In this document: positions 19,342 through 29,135 of the stretch, piece after piece | Numbering within the stretch: position 1 is the stretch's first letter | Layout of the letters: each line of letters begins with the position of its first letter | Assembly (NCBI RefSeq): GCF_003944765.1 | Contig: NZ_RWIU01000004.1 | Coordinates: forward strand, 124,001 to 188,000 | Length of the DNA: 64,000 nt | Direction: 5' to 3' | Origin: Hymenobacter perfusus | Lineage (GTDB): Bacteria > Bacteroidota > Bacteroidia > Cytophagales > Hymenobacteraceae | Notes under the pieces: model-generated | Seen by the model: only the letters and a program-made list of their open reading frames with translations | What the model was told of the DNA's origin: nothing | Database searches by the model: none | Program-made: the position numbers and the translations under genes

Positions 19342-20391
19342 TTACAGAATCAGCATGGCGTCGCCGTAGCTGAAGAACTTGTACTTCTCTTTAATAGCGG
19401 TCTGGTAGGCCTCAATCAGCAGCTCGTGCCCGGCAAAAGCAGAGGCCATCATCATCAGCGTGCTTTCCGGCGTGTGGAAGTTAGTGAGCAGCGCGTTGGC
19501 GATTTTAAATTCGTAGGGCGGAAAAATGAACCGGTCAGTCCAGCCTTCATTCGCCTTCAGGCGGGCATGGGCCGATACCGATGATTCCATTGCCCGCATC
19601 GAGGTAGTACCGATAGCGCACACGCGCTTCTTCGTATCCAGTGCTTTATTCACGATGGTGGCCGTAGCGGCCGGCACCACGAAATTCTCCGAGTCCATCT
19701 TGTGCTTGGTCAGGTCTTCCACGTCTACCGTCCGGAAAGTGCCCAGGCCAACGTGCAGGGTTACGGGAGTAACCTCAATGCCCTTGATTTCCAGGCGCTT
19801 CATTACCTCGCGGGTGAAGTGCAGGCCCGCCGAAGGCGCGGCCACGGCACCCGTATTCTTGGCATAGATCGTCTGGTAACGCTCTTTGTCGGCAGCTTCC
19901 GTTTCGCGGGTAATGAATTCCTTCGGAATCGGGGTTTCGCCCAGGTCGTGCAGAGCCTTATAGAATTCCTCATCCGAGCCGTCGAACAGGAACTTGATGG
20001 TGCGGCCGCGTGAAGTGGTGTTATCAATTACTTCCGCCACCATATCCGACTCGCCGAAATACAGTTTGTTACCCACCCGGATTTTACGGGCCGGATCTAC
20101 CAGCACGTCCCAAAGGTGAATTTCCTTGTTCAGCTCACGTAGCAGGAATACTTCAATCTGGGCACCGGTTTTCTCCTTGTTGCCATACAGGCGCGCCGGA
20201 AATACCTTGGTATCGTTCACCACGAATACGTCGCCGTCGGCGAAGTACTCCAGAATATCCTTGAAAACCCGGTGCTCGATTTTGCCACTGTCGCGGTGCA
20301 ACACCATCAGGCGCGATTCGTCGCGGTTTTTGGCGGGATGCTGTGCCAACAGGTTTTCAGGCAGGTCAAATTTGAACTCAGAAAGCTTCAT
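19342..20391 (-). CDS. queA: S-adenosylmethionine:tRNA ribosyltransferase-isomerase
   Basis: 349 residues, the usual length. QueA transfers and isomerises the ribosyl group of S-adenosylmethionine onto 7-aminomethyl-7-deazaguanine in tRNA, the penultimate step of queuosine synthesis. Conserved stretches: [20 protein letters not shown] at the start, [68 protein letters not shown] and [13 protein letters not shown] at the C-terminus. Start ATG at 20389-20391. Monocistronic, with its own terminator. Confidence 0.98.
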   Translation of the reverse strand: MKLSEFKFDLPENLLAQHPAKNRDESRLMVLHRDSGKIEHRVFKDILEYFADGDVFVVNDTKVFPARLYGNKEKTGAQIEVFLLRELNKEIHLWDVLVDPARKIRVGNKLYFGESDMVAEVIDNTTSRGRTIKFLFDGSDEEFYKALHDLGETPIPKEFITRETEAADKERYQTIYAKNTGAVAAPSAGLHFTREVMKRLEIKGIEVTPVTLHVGLGTFRTVDVEDLTKHKMDSENFVVPAATATIVNKALDTKKRVCAIGTTSMRAMESSVSAHARLKANEGWTDRFIFPPYEFKIANALLTNFHTPESTLMMMASAFAGHELLIEAYQTAIKEKYKFFSYGDAMLIL

Positions 20392-20533
20392 GGGCCAGAC
20401 AGGGCAATAGGTGGGGAACCTAAGGGAAAAAATTGAGCCGCGAAATTACACAGAATAGTCGGAAGAATGGTTACTTTTCGCCCGAAATCTGCTTATTGCC
20501 CTTCCCACGTCTTTTGCTGAACCCAACTTCCGC

Positions 20534-21796
20534 ATGAAAGCCCTGCGCCTCACCCTGGAAAGTTTCCGCTTCGCGTGGCAGGCCCTCAAGGCCAACCTAC
20601 TGCGCACCATCCTGTCGTTGCTGGGTGTTACGGTAGGCATTTTTGCCATCATTGCCGTCTTCACAGTCGTTGATTCGCTGGAAAAGAACATCCGTGACAG
20701 CATGAACTTCGTGGGAGACAAGGTGATTTACGTGCAGAAATGGCCCTGGGCTTTCGGCGGCGACTACCCCTGGTGGAAGTATTTCAACCGGCCGGTGCCC
20801 ACAGTCCGTGAGTTCCGGGAAATGCAGCGTACCCTGAACCCCGCCAGCCACAATGGAATAGCCATTTTCGCGGCTACCGGCGGTAATACGCTCAAGGCGG
20901 GCTCCAACTCCCTGAGCGACTGCGCCATTCAGGGCGTAAGCTATGACTACCGGCGCGTATCGGAAGTACCCATTGCGGAGGGGCGCTACTTCACGGAGCA
21001 GGAAATGAAGTCGGCCCGCAACGTGGCTATCATCGGGGCTACCATTGCGCAGAACCTGTACCCGGGCCGTTCGGCGCTGGGGCAGGAATTCAAGGCCAAG
21101 GGCCAGCGTTATACCGTTATCGGGGTGATGACGCGCGAGGGTAAAAAGCTGTTGGATACGCCCAGCAACGACACCAACTGCTACTTGCCATTTACTGCCT
21201 TCGCCAAGATCTTCCAGCTCAGTACCAACGGCATGGGCGGGGCCACGCCAACCATTGCCGTGAAGGGCCGCGACGATGACCCCGGCCTGCTCAATCTGGA
21301 GGCGGAAATTCAGGGGACGGTGCGTGTTATTCGGGGCCTGAAGCCGCGGGAGGAAGATAATTTTGCCCTGAACCGCCCGGAGTTGCTAGCCAATGCCATT
21401 ACCCAGCTGTTTTCCATCATCGGTATAGCTGGGGCTGTTATTGGCTCGTTTGCCATGCTGGTGGGCGGCTTCGGCATTGCCAACATCATGTTCGTGTCGG
21501 TGAAGGAACGTACCAACATCATCGGCATTCAAAAATCTCTGGGGGCGAAAAACTACTTCATCTTGTTCCAGTTCCTGTTCGAGGCCGTGTTTCTGTGTCT
21601 GTTGGGCGGGGCCTCGGGCATTCTGCTGGTGTATTTGATTACCCTGATTCCGCAGGACGGGCTGGCCCTGTTCATGAGCGGAGCGCGCATTTCACTGGGC
21701 CTGGTGGTGTCGGTGGTGATTGGGGTGCTAGCCGGTATCATTCCGGCCATCCTGGCCGCCAACCTCGACCCGGTTATTGCCATCCGGGCGAAGTAA
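20534..21796 (+). CDS. ABC transporter permease, MacB/FtsX family
   Basis: 420 residues. An N-terminal membrane helix (LLRTILSLLGVTVGIFAIIA) is followed by a periplasmic MacB-core domain (about 60-270) and three C-terminal helices with the FtsX signature (NIMFVSVKERTNIIGIQKSLG, then GVLAGIIPAILAANLDPVIAIR). These permeases work with a separate ATPase as mechanotransmission complexes for efflux or lipoprotein/peptide handling. No MacB-type ATPase lies next to it; the ATPase at 24367 is of the FecE type and not an obvious partner. A TACTTTTC sequence about 55 bases upstream resembles a -7 box. Confidence 0.92.
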   Translation: MKALRLTLESFRFAWQALKANLLRTILSLLGVTVGIFAIIAVFTVVDSLEKNIRDSMNFVGDKVIYVQKWPWAFGGDYPWWKYFNRPVPTVREFREMQRTLNPASHNGIAIFAATGGNTLKAGSNSLSDCAIQGVSYDYRRVSEVPIAEGRYFTEQEMKSARNVAIIGATIAQNLYPGRSALGQEFKAKGQRYTVIGVMTREGKKLLDTPSNDTNCYLPFTAFAKIFQLSTNGMGGATPTIAVKGRDDDPGLLNLEAEIQGTVRVIRGLKPREEDNFALNRPELLANAITQLFSIIGIAGAVIGSFAMLVGGFGIANIMFVSVKERTNIIGIQKSLGAKNYFILFQFLFEAVFLCLLGGASGILLVYLITLIPQDGLALFMSGARISLGLVVSVVIGVLAGIIPAILAANLDPVIAIRAK

Positions 21797-21817
21797 GTCG
21801 GAAATCATAGATTAGTT

Positions 21818-21855
21818 ATGCTTCGACTGCGCCTCCGGCTTTGCTCAGCATGACG
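21818..21855 (+). repeat. Dispersed repeat family B, copy 1
   Basis: A 38-base element reading ATGCTTCGACTGCGCC...TTGCTCAGCATGACG, ending in AGCAT that can pair with its ATGCT start. Related copies lie in opposite orientations at 29003-29120. Intergenic, REP-like. Confidence 0.75.
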
Positions 21856-21900
21856 AGCATGCAACTTATGGCTTGCAGTTCCTCAAAAAAGTAGCGTAAT

Positions 21901-21917
21901 GTTAACAAATTGTTAAC
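21901..21917. promoter_or_regulatory. 17-base palindrome GTTAACAAATTGTTAAC
   Basis: Seven-base arms GTTAACA/TGTTAAC around AAT, 155 bases upstream of the LOG-protein gene. AT-rich in a GC-rich background, so it is either part of a promoter or an operator for an unknown regulator. Confidence 0.4.
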
Positions 21918-22072
21918 TTGCCGGTCGCTACCTTGGGTCGCCCTTCTTCCGTGGGGCGGCTTTCTTTTTGCCTTTTCTTATTTGTGTACCCCGGGTGCGA
22001 ACCATTCCCACCGTGGCCGCCGGCCTATGCGCCGGCTGGCCCGCTCGTGCCCGATTTTCCCTTGTAGCTCCT

Positions 22073-22936
22073 ATGACGAAGCTCAAAAAAACCAGTAAAA
22101 CCAAACTCTCTGACGAAGCGCTCAACGCGGGTAGCGGCCAGACGATTGTACAGCCCGATATCAACGATAACAAGGTTAAGACCATCAGTGATATCCGCGA
22201 GCAGACCCACGGCGAACGGACCGTGCAGGTAGACGACGAGCAGCGCATCCGCAAGGCCTTCGTGGACAAGGACTGGAACGAAATCAAGATTGCCGACAGC
22301 TGGCAGATCTTTAAGGTGATGGCCGAGTTCGTGGAGGGCTTCGAGAAGATGTCCAAAATCGGCCCCTGCGTATCGATTTTCGGCTCGGCCCGCACCAAGC
22401 CCGACAACCCGTACTACCAGATGGCCGAGGAAATTGCGGCTAAGCTGGTGCGCCACGGCTACGGCGTTATCACGGGCGGCGGCCCCGGCATCATGGAGGC
22501 CGGCAACAAGGGCGCGCACTCGGAAGGCGGCAAATCGGTGGGCCTGAACATTGAGCTGCCCTTCGAGCAGTTCAACAACATCTACATCGACCCCGACAAA
22601 ATCATCAACTTCGACTACTTCTTCGTGCGGAAGGTGATGTTCGTGAAGTACGCGCAGGGCTTCATCGGCATGCCCGGCGGCTTTGGCACGCTGGACGAGC
22701 TGTTCGAGGCCATTACTTTGATTCAGACCAAGAAAATCGGCCGTTTCCCCATCGTGTTGGTAGGCACCAAGTACTGGCAGGGCATGTTCGACTGGATTCA
22801 GCAGGTGATGCTGGAGGACGAGCACAACATCTCGCCCGAGGATATGGACCTGGTGCAGCTGGTAGACGACGCCGAGTCGGCCGTAAAAATTATTGACGAT
22901 TTCTACAACAAGTACCTATTGTCGCCAAACTTCTAA
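22073..22936 (+). CDS. LOG family (TIGR00730-type) Rossmann-fold protein
   Basis: 287 residues from the ATG at 22073. LOG enzymes hydrolyse nucleotide 5-monophosphates to base plus ribose 5-phosphate. Cytokinin activation is the known role in plants and some bacteria; other LOG proteins have different or unknown substrates. Motifs: CVSIFGSARTKPDNP, YGVITGGGPGIMEAGNKGA and the catalytic MPGGFGTLDELFEA. An extra N-terminal segment of about 90 residues (Lys/Thr-rich, then helical) precedes the Rossmann domain, as in the larger bacterial members. Ends in a terminator. Confidence 0.93.
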   Translation: MTKLKKTSKTKLSDEALNAGSGQTIVQPDINDNKVKTISDIREQTHGERTVQVDDEQRIRKAFVDKDWNEIKIADSWQIFKVMAEFVEGFEKMSKIGPCVSIFGSARTKPDNPYYQMAEEIAAKLVRHGYGVITGGGPGIMEAGNKGAHSEGGKSVGLNIELPFEQFNNIYIDPDKIINFDYFFVRKVMFVKYAQGFIGMPGGFGTLDELFEAITLIQTKKIGRFPIVLVGTKYWQGMFDWIQQVMLEDEHNISPEDMDLVQLVDDAESAVKIIDDFYNKYLLSPNF

Positions 22937-23040
22937 GACCACTGATTTTACGGATTTTTCGACGGATTTCGCGGCTGGCTCCGGAGGCCGTGCGGAATTT
23001 GAGCGAGTCGGTTGATCCGTCTTCCGACCTGGAATTTGAG

Positions 23041-23084
23041 ACACGAAAAGAGGCTGCTTCTGCGGAGGCAGCCTTTTTTCGTGT
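23041..23084 (+). terminator. Terminator between the LOG gene and crtY
   Basis: The 17-base arms 23041-23057 and 23068-23084 pair with one mismatch and contain a T6 run. It lies about 105 bases after the LOG gene and 40 bases before crtY. Confidence 0.75.
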
Positions 23085-23124
23085 TCTTTTGTTTTCTGCT
23101 TGTCCCGTCCACTAATCTGCCGCC

Positions 23125-24312
23125 GTGAGTTCTGCCCCTGTTACCATTCCGGAGTACGATTACCTGATTGTGGGCGGCGGAGCGGCGGGCCTGAGTCTGG
23201 CCTACCACATTAGCCAGGAACCCCGGCTGGCCGACAAGCGCGTGCTGCTGTTGGAGCCCGAGGCCAAAGACCAGAACGACCGGACCTGGTCGTTCTGGGC
23301 CGATGAGCCGCTGCTGTTCGACGGCATTGTGGCGCACGAGTGGACGCAGCTGGCCTTTCGCAGCCTCGGTTTCGAGCGAGTGATACCCCTGACGCGGCAC
23401 CGCTACAAGATGATTCGGGGGCTGGATTTCTACCGGTTCGTGCGCGCCGCCCTGGCCGATAATCCGCAGTTTACCTGGGTTCAGGCGAAGGTGAAGACGC
23501 TGGACAATGTTTATCATAAAGCCCGGGCGCGCACCACTGCGGGCGAGTTTCGTGCTCAATACGCCTTCGACAGCCGGCCGCCCGACTTGGTGAAGCTAAA
23601 GCAGCCGCAACACTACCGCTACCTGCTGCAACACTTCGTGGGTTGGGAAATCGAAACCAGCCACGATGTCTTCGATCCGGCCACGGTGGAGTTTATGGAC
23701 TTCCGGGGCGAGCAGCACCAGGAGGCGCGGTTCATCTATGTGCTGCCCTTCAGCAAGCGCCGGGCGCTGGTGGAGTACACGCTGTTTTCGGCCGATACGC
23801 TGCCCCAGGCCGAGTACGAAGCCGCTATGCGTACCTACCTGGAGGAGCTGGGCGTCACAGATTTTCGGATTGAGGCGGTGGAAATCGGGGCCATTCCGAT
23901 GACGGATCATCCGCTGCCGACCACGGCCGGGCAGCACGTTTTCAACCTGGGCACCCGGGCCGGGCGGGCCAAGCCCAGCACCGGCTACGCCTTTAAGCGG
24001 ATTCAGGCGCACTCGGCGCGGCTGGTGGCCGGCCTAGCCGCCACCGGCCACCCGCCCCGCCCCGCCACCGCCGACCAATGGCAGTTCCGCCTGTTCGATA
24101 CGCTCCTGCTCGACATTATGCAGCGCCAAGGGGAGCAGACCAGCCGCATCTTCACCGAGCTGTTCCGGCGTAACCCCGTGGAGCGTATTTTCGACTTCCT
24201 CGACGAGCGTACGTCCTGGGTCGGGAACTTCCAGATCATGAATTCCGTGACGCCCTGGCCCTTCCTGCGTTCCATCTGGCACGTCCTGCGCCGCCGACCG
24301 GGGAAAAGGTGA
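23125..24312 (+). CDS. crtY: Lycopene beta-cyclase, CrtY type
   Basis: 395 residues starting at a GTG (23125). CrtY closes both ends of lycopene to make beta-carotene, a step to the red carotenoids typical of these bacteria. Motifs: FAD/NAD-binding YDYLIVGGGAAGLSLAYHIS near the start, DQNDRTWSFW, FDSRPPD, FMDFRG, YVLPFSKRRALVEYTLFS, IPMTD and GTRAGRAKPSTGYAF. All are characteristic of the CrtY/CrtL flavoprotein cyclase family. Membrane-associated. No other crt gene is adjacent. Convergent with an ABC ATPase gene. Confidence 0.95.
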   Translation: MSSAPVTIPEYDYLIVGGGAAGLSLAYHISQEPRLADKRVLLLEPEAKDQNDRTWSFWADEPLLFDGIVAHEWTQLAFRSLGFERVIPLTRHRYKMIRGLDFYRFVRAALADNPQFTWVQAKVKTLDNVYHKARARTTAGEFRAQYAFDSRPPDLVKLKQPQHYRYLLQHFVGWEIETSHDVFDPATVEFMDFRGEQHQEARFIYVLPFSKRRALVEYTLFSADTLPQAEYEAAMRTYLEELGVTDFRIEAVEIGAIPMTDHPLPTTAGQHVFNLGTRAGRAKPSTGYAFKRIQAHSARLVAGLAATGHPPRPATADQWQFRLFDTLLLDIMQRQGEQTSRIFTELFRRNPVERIFDFLDERTSWVGNFQIMNSVTPWPFLRSIWHVLRRRPGKR

Positions 24313-24376
24313 AATGGTGAGTTGACGTTCAATCCGCGCAAATGGCGCAAGTAGAACGTCAACTCATCATTTCACC
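24308..24376. terminator. Convergent terminator containing both stop codons
   Basis: The 23-base arms 24308-24330 and 24354-24376 pair with one mismatch. The stop codons of crtY (+) and the ABC ATPase (-) lie inside the arms, so one hairpin serves both genes. Confidence 0.75.
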
Positions 24377-25107
24377 GCCAAGCTTTCCTCGCTTTCCAGA
24401 AAGGCACGCTCGGCCTGCACGGTGGCGGGGGAGAGGGGGAGTAAGGTGGGCATGGGGCGAGAGAGGTTGAGCAGGTAGCCGGGCAACTCCGCAAGGTTGT
24501 CAAGGTCGTGGGTAATGCAGAGGATGGTTTTGCGCTGCTCCTGCACCCAGCTGTGCAGCAGACTGAACACGCGGCGGCGGTAGTACACATCCAGCTGTTG
24601 GGTGGGCTCGTCGAGGAGGTAAAGAGTGGCGTCCTGAAGGCTGAGCTGGGCCAGCCACACCAACTGCTGCTCGCCGCCGGAAAGCAGGGTGAAATCCTGG
24701 TGAGCCAGGTGGGCAGCGCCCACGCGCGCCAGGGCCGCATCGGCCAGGGCGTAATCGGCGGCAGAATAGGCCCCCAGGAAGCGGTGGTGCCGGAAGCGGC
24801 CCATCACCACCAGTTCCCGCACCGGTAGGGAAAATTCCACGCTGGCGCGCTGGGGTAAGTGCGCCAAAAGGCCGTCAGCGGCCGGCCGCCGGATGGTGCG
24901 CAGATCCTGGCCCTGCATCGTGATGTGGCCCTGATACGGGAGTTGGCCGGTAAAAGCCCGGAATAAGGTGGTTTTGCCGCAGCCATTGTGCCCCACAATG
25001 GCCACCAATGCCGGCTCCGGCACCTTAAAACACAAATTGCGGAGCAGGACGCGCTGTCCATACCCCGCAATCAGGTTGTCTATTTTAAGAACTGAGACCG
25101 TAGACAT
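24367..25107 (-). CDS. ABC transporter ATP-binding protein, FecE/BtuD type
   Basis: 246 residues. Complete ATPase motifs: Walker A GHNGCGKTT, Q-loop LPQRASV, signature LLSGGEQQLVWLAQ, Walker B TLYLLDEPTQQLD, switch ITHD. The sequence around LVVMGRFRH and YALADAALARVG is that of iron-siderophore/cobalamin/heme importers. It stands alone: no permease or binding-protein gene is nearby, so it must work with subunits encoded elsewhere. Convergent with crtY. Confidence 0.88.
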   Translation of the reverse strand: MSTVSVLKIDNLIAGYGQRVLLRNLCFKVPEPALVAIVGHNGCGKTTLFRAFTGQLPYQGHITMQGQDLRTIRRPAADGLLAHLPQRASVEFSLPVRELVVMGRFRHHRFLGAYSAADYALADAALARVGAAHLAHQDFTLLSGGEQQLVWLAQLSLQDATLYLLDEPTQQLDVYYRRRVFSLLHSWVQEQRKTILCITHDLDNLAELPGYLLNLSRPMPTLLPLSPATVQAERAFLESEESLAVK

Positions 25108-25192
25108 GAGAACTGAGATGAAGTGCCAGAGGCAGGCTGCCAGAACATAGTCTCACTTCTTGCTTCTCATAATCTCACTTCTAAGCTGCTAG
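25105..25192. repeat. Degenerate repeat built of AGAAGTGAGA and ATGAGAACTGAG words
   Basis: Just upstream of the ABC ATPase ATG, the words ATGAGAACTGAG, GAAGTG and their inverses (CTCACTTCT twice, CTTCTCAT) recur. The same vocabulary appears at 41391-41480 between the sigma factor and protease genes. Likely a low-copy intergenic repeat; no function assigned. Confidence 0.45.
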
Positions 25193-25410
25193 TACTCGTC
25201 TTCGTTGAACATGAAGTCTTCTTTGGTCGGGTAGTCCGGCCAAACTTCTTCGATATTCTCGTACGGCTGACCGTCGTCTTCCAGAGCCTGCAGGTTTTCT
25301 ACTACTTCCATCGGGGCCCCCGAGCGGATAGAGTAATCAATGAGTTCATCCTTGGTGGCAGGCCAGGGAGCATCTTCCAGGTACGAAGCAAGTTCCAGAG
25401 TCCAGTACAT
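25189..25410 (-). CDS. DUF2795 family protein
   Basis: 73 residues, ATG at 25408-25410. The sequence MYWTLELASYLEDAPWPAT...DELIDYSIRSGAP matches the DUF2795 domain, a small winged-helix-like acidic protein conserved in Cytophagales and actinobacteria. The C-terminus is acidic (EDFMFNEDEY). Function is unknown. Lies between the ABC ATPase and the DUF349 gene, all on the same strand, with gaps of 81 and 143 bases. Confidence 0.85.
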   Translation of the reverse strand: MYWTLELASYLEDAPWPATKDELIDYSIRSGAPMEVVENLQALEDDGQPYENIEEVWPDYPTKEDFMFNEDEY

Positions 25411-25553
25411 AGTCGTGTGTGCTGCTAAAAAAGGTGGTCAAAAGGTAAAACGCCGTTAGCAAAAACCCGGCCGTTGGTAAAGGCATGACACGATTACCGA
25501 CTGGCGGTTGCGTGACTCGCTGACGCCAACGTAAAATACAACGCAGGGTTGAG

Positions 25554-26867
25554 CTAGCCAACCGCCTGCTGCTGGAACATGGCAATCAGGTCGTTTTTAG
25601 TGCGTATTTTCCGGTCGAAGGCCCGGATTTTCCCCTGGAGCATGGTTCGGAAGGCCTCATTGCCGGGCGAGTCGTTGAGCTTGTCCAGGTTTTCGTTGAG
25701 TACTTCCTGCTCCTGCTGGTCGTATTTGATGAATTCGCGCAGGGCCTGAATACGCAGGGTGGCCTGTTCCTGAGGCGTATTCTGCTCAGGTCCGGGCTGC
25801 CGTTTGCGCATGTAGTGCTCCAGGGCACTCATCTCAAATACTTTGTCGCAGGCCAGAATAAACTGCTCCCATACTCTGTCTGACTCCTCGCCGCGCACGG
25901 GACCCACCTTTTTCCAGGCGGCCTGTAGCTCCTTGGCCCGTGCTACGGCCGACGACATAGGCTGCTTCAGCAACGCCTGGGCCTCGGCCACCAGCGCGCG
26001 TTTGCGGGTCAGGTTGTCCTCGCCCGGATTGCCGCTGCTGGCTGCGGGCAGCTCTTGCCGCTTGCTCTCGATGTGGACTTTCAACCGCTCGAAGAAGTGA
26101 TTGTGGGCTGCCCGGAAGCGCGTCCAGAGGTCGTTGGCCTGCTTGCGCGGTAGGGAGCCGTCGATTTCCTTCCAGGCCTGCTGGAGCTGCTTGAGCTTGC
26201 GGGTAGTTTCCTCGAACTCGTTGGAATTCTGCAGGGCTTCCGATTTGTGAATGAGGTCCTTGTACTGGTCGTACACCCGGTTGGTCATGGCCTTCTTCTC
26301 GGCCAGAAACTCTTTTTTACGGGCAAAAAAGGCATCTACAGCAACCTGGAAGCGGTTCTCCAGCTCATCGACAAGGTGCTTCTCCACGGGGCCGGTCTTG
26401 ATCCAGCCCTGGCGCAGATCCTTCAGCTTCTCGGTGCCGCCCTGCCAGTCGATGGTATCGTGCAGGTCTTCGGCCTCCTGAATCAGGCCGATTTTGGTGG
26501 CCAGGTTTTTCTCCCGGTTGCGGTTGATGGTGACTTTGATGGACTCCTCGGCTTCTGTCAGGCGGCGGTACAGGTCCTCGAAGTCGCCGAGGGCATCGTA
26601 GCTGCCCACCTGCTCCTTGAGGTGCAGGGCCTTCATCAGGAAGGAACCCTTGTTTTCCGATTCCTCAATCTTCTGGAGCAGCTCTTCCACCTTGGTGCGG
26701 AAGAGGGTGAAGCGCTGGGCAAAGTACACCAGCGAAGCATCGGCGGATTCTTTGACCTGGCCCACCTGACGGGCGGGCAGGTCGAGGAGCGGGCGAAGCC
26801 ACACCTGGTCGCCCTCGATGTAGCCATAACGGCGGGCTTCGGCCAGCAAGTGGTCTTGTGAGTCCAT
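25554..26867 (-). CDS. DUF349 domain protein
   Basis: 437 residues of almost pure helix with repeated DUF349 units: e.g. LKQLQQAWKEIDGSLPRKQ and AKELQAAWKKVGPVRGEESD, each containing the W-K-x-[IV]-G core. About four to five units between residues 60 and 370, then a coiled coil tail. DUF349 proteins are common in Bacteroidota and gammaproteobacteria without a firmly established role. Cytoplasmic. Divergent from ettA across 371 bases. Confidence 0.9.
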   Translation of the reverse strand: MDSQDHLLAEARRYGYIEGDQVWLRPLLDLPARQVGQVKESADASLVYFAQRFTLFRTKVEELLQKIEESENKGSFLMKALHLKEQVGSYDALGDFEDLYRRLTEAEESIKVTINRNREKNLATKIGLIQEAEDLHDTIDWQGGTEKLKDLRQGWIKTGPVEKHLVDELENRFQVAVDAFFARKKEFLAEKKAMTNRVYDQYKDLIHKSEALQNSNEFEETTRKLKQLQQAWKEIDGSLPRKQANDLWTRFRAAHNHFFERLKVHIESKRQELPAASSGNPGEDNLTRKRALVAEAQALLKQPMSSAVARAKELQAAWKKVGPVRGEESDRVWEQFILACDKVFEMSALEHYMRKRQPGPEQNTPQEQATLRIQALREFIKYDQQEQEVLNENLDKLNDSPGNEAFRTMLQGKIRAFDRKIRTKNDLIAMFQQQAVG

Positions 26868-27238
26868 AATCAGATAGCGGGGGGAGCGAATAGGTGGAAC
26901 AGGTCGGAGGTTCAGGCCGGAAAGATGTACAAGTTTACGCGTTGTCGGGTAATTCTTCGGCCCGGTTGGGGCGTCGGAATGTTTGAGCGGGCTGCCTACC
27001 TTTGGCCCGACGGCCGGAGGCGGCCGGTTCAGGAGAAACCCAGCCTCGTTTGACGGGGCCGTTTTCTGCTACGAACCGGTTGCCTGGGCGGTTATCAAAG
27101 AGGAGCCTGAAACGCCTTCCTTGGTTGCCTGACCCGCTTGGCTCGGTCCTGTACTCCAGAACATTCCGCAAAATAGAAACCTGCGGGCAACCGGCAAGCT
27201 TCTCTCTTCCGCATCCGAACCCTGACTAACTCTTTCCG
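26868..27238. other. 371-base gap between the DUF349 gene and ettA
   Basis: Only short ORFs without family resemblance, starting at TTG or GTG. The one clear signal is a TACCTTTG box at 26997. I see no RNA gene or repeat. It should hold the divergent promoters of both neighbours and a long (about 230-base) ettA leader. Confidence 0.5.
26997..27004 (+). promoter_or_regulatory. Bacteroidota -7 box TACCTTTG, likely for ettA
   Basis: Exact TAnnTTTG match, 235 bases upstream of the ettA ATG. If used, the transcript has a leader long enough for a regulatory structure. Confidence 0.4.
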
Positions 27239-28906
<1,668 letters not shown>

Positions 28907-28929
28907 GCGGCCTTTTCCTGCTCCATAGC

Positions 28930-28966
28930 AACGTCCTCTTCTGGTTTCGGCCGGGAGAGGACGTTT
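28930..28966 (+). terminator. Terminator of ettA
   Basis: AACGTCCTCT (28930-28939) pairs with AGAGGACGTT (28956-28965) and is followed by TTGGGTTTT. Confidence 0.8.
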
Positions 28967-29002
28967 GGGTTTTGGGGAAGGGGGTGTTCAGGGGAAATAT
29001 GA

Positions 29003-29120
29003 GACCGTTATGCTGAGCGAAGCGGAGCGTAGTCGAAGCATCTCTACCGCAGTGCTAATCAAAGAAGTTAGCTAGAGGTAGAGGTGATTCGACTGCGGCT
29101 ACGCCCTCAGCATGACGGTC
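29003..29120. repeat. Dispersed repeat family B, inverted pair
   Basis: Two copies of the TGCTTCGACT...CTCAGCATGACGG element face each other (29003-29046 and 29079-29120), with an AT-richer spacer, so the transcript can fold into a roughly 40-bp imperfect hairpin. It lies between ettA and the convergent antiporter gene. Same family as 21818-21855. Confidence 0.75.
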
Positions 29121-29135
29121 ACTACTACACGCCAC

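Noticed and set aside
19342-20391. A preQ1 riboswitch before queA
   Set aside because: The leader is under 150 bases and I see no preQ1 pseudoknot-like sequence; cannot be shown by eye.
20534-25107. MacB-like permease at 20534 and ABC ATPase at 24367 forming one transporter
   Set aside because: The ATPase is of the FecE/BtuD import type, while the permease is of the MacB/FtsX type; they are on opposite strands with genes between.
26935-27229. Short ORFs in the DUF349-ettA gap
   Set aside because: Start at TTG/GTG, no signal, no family, and they overlap a promoter box.
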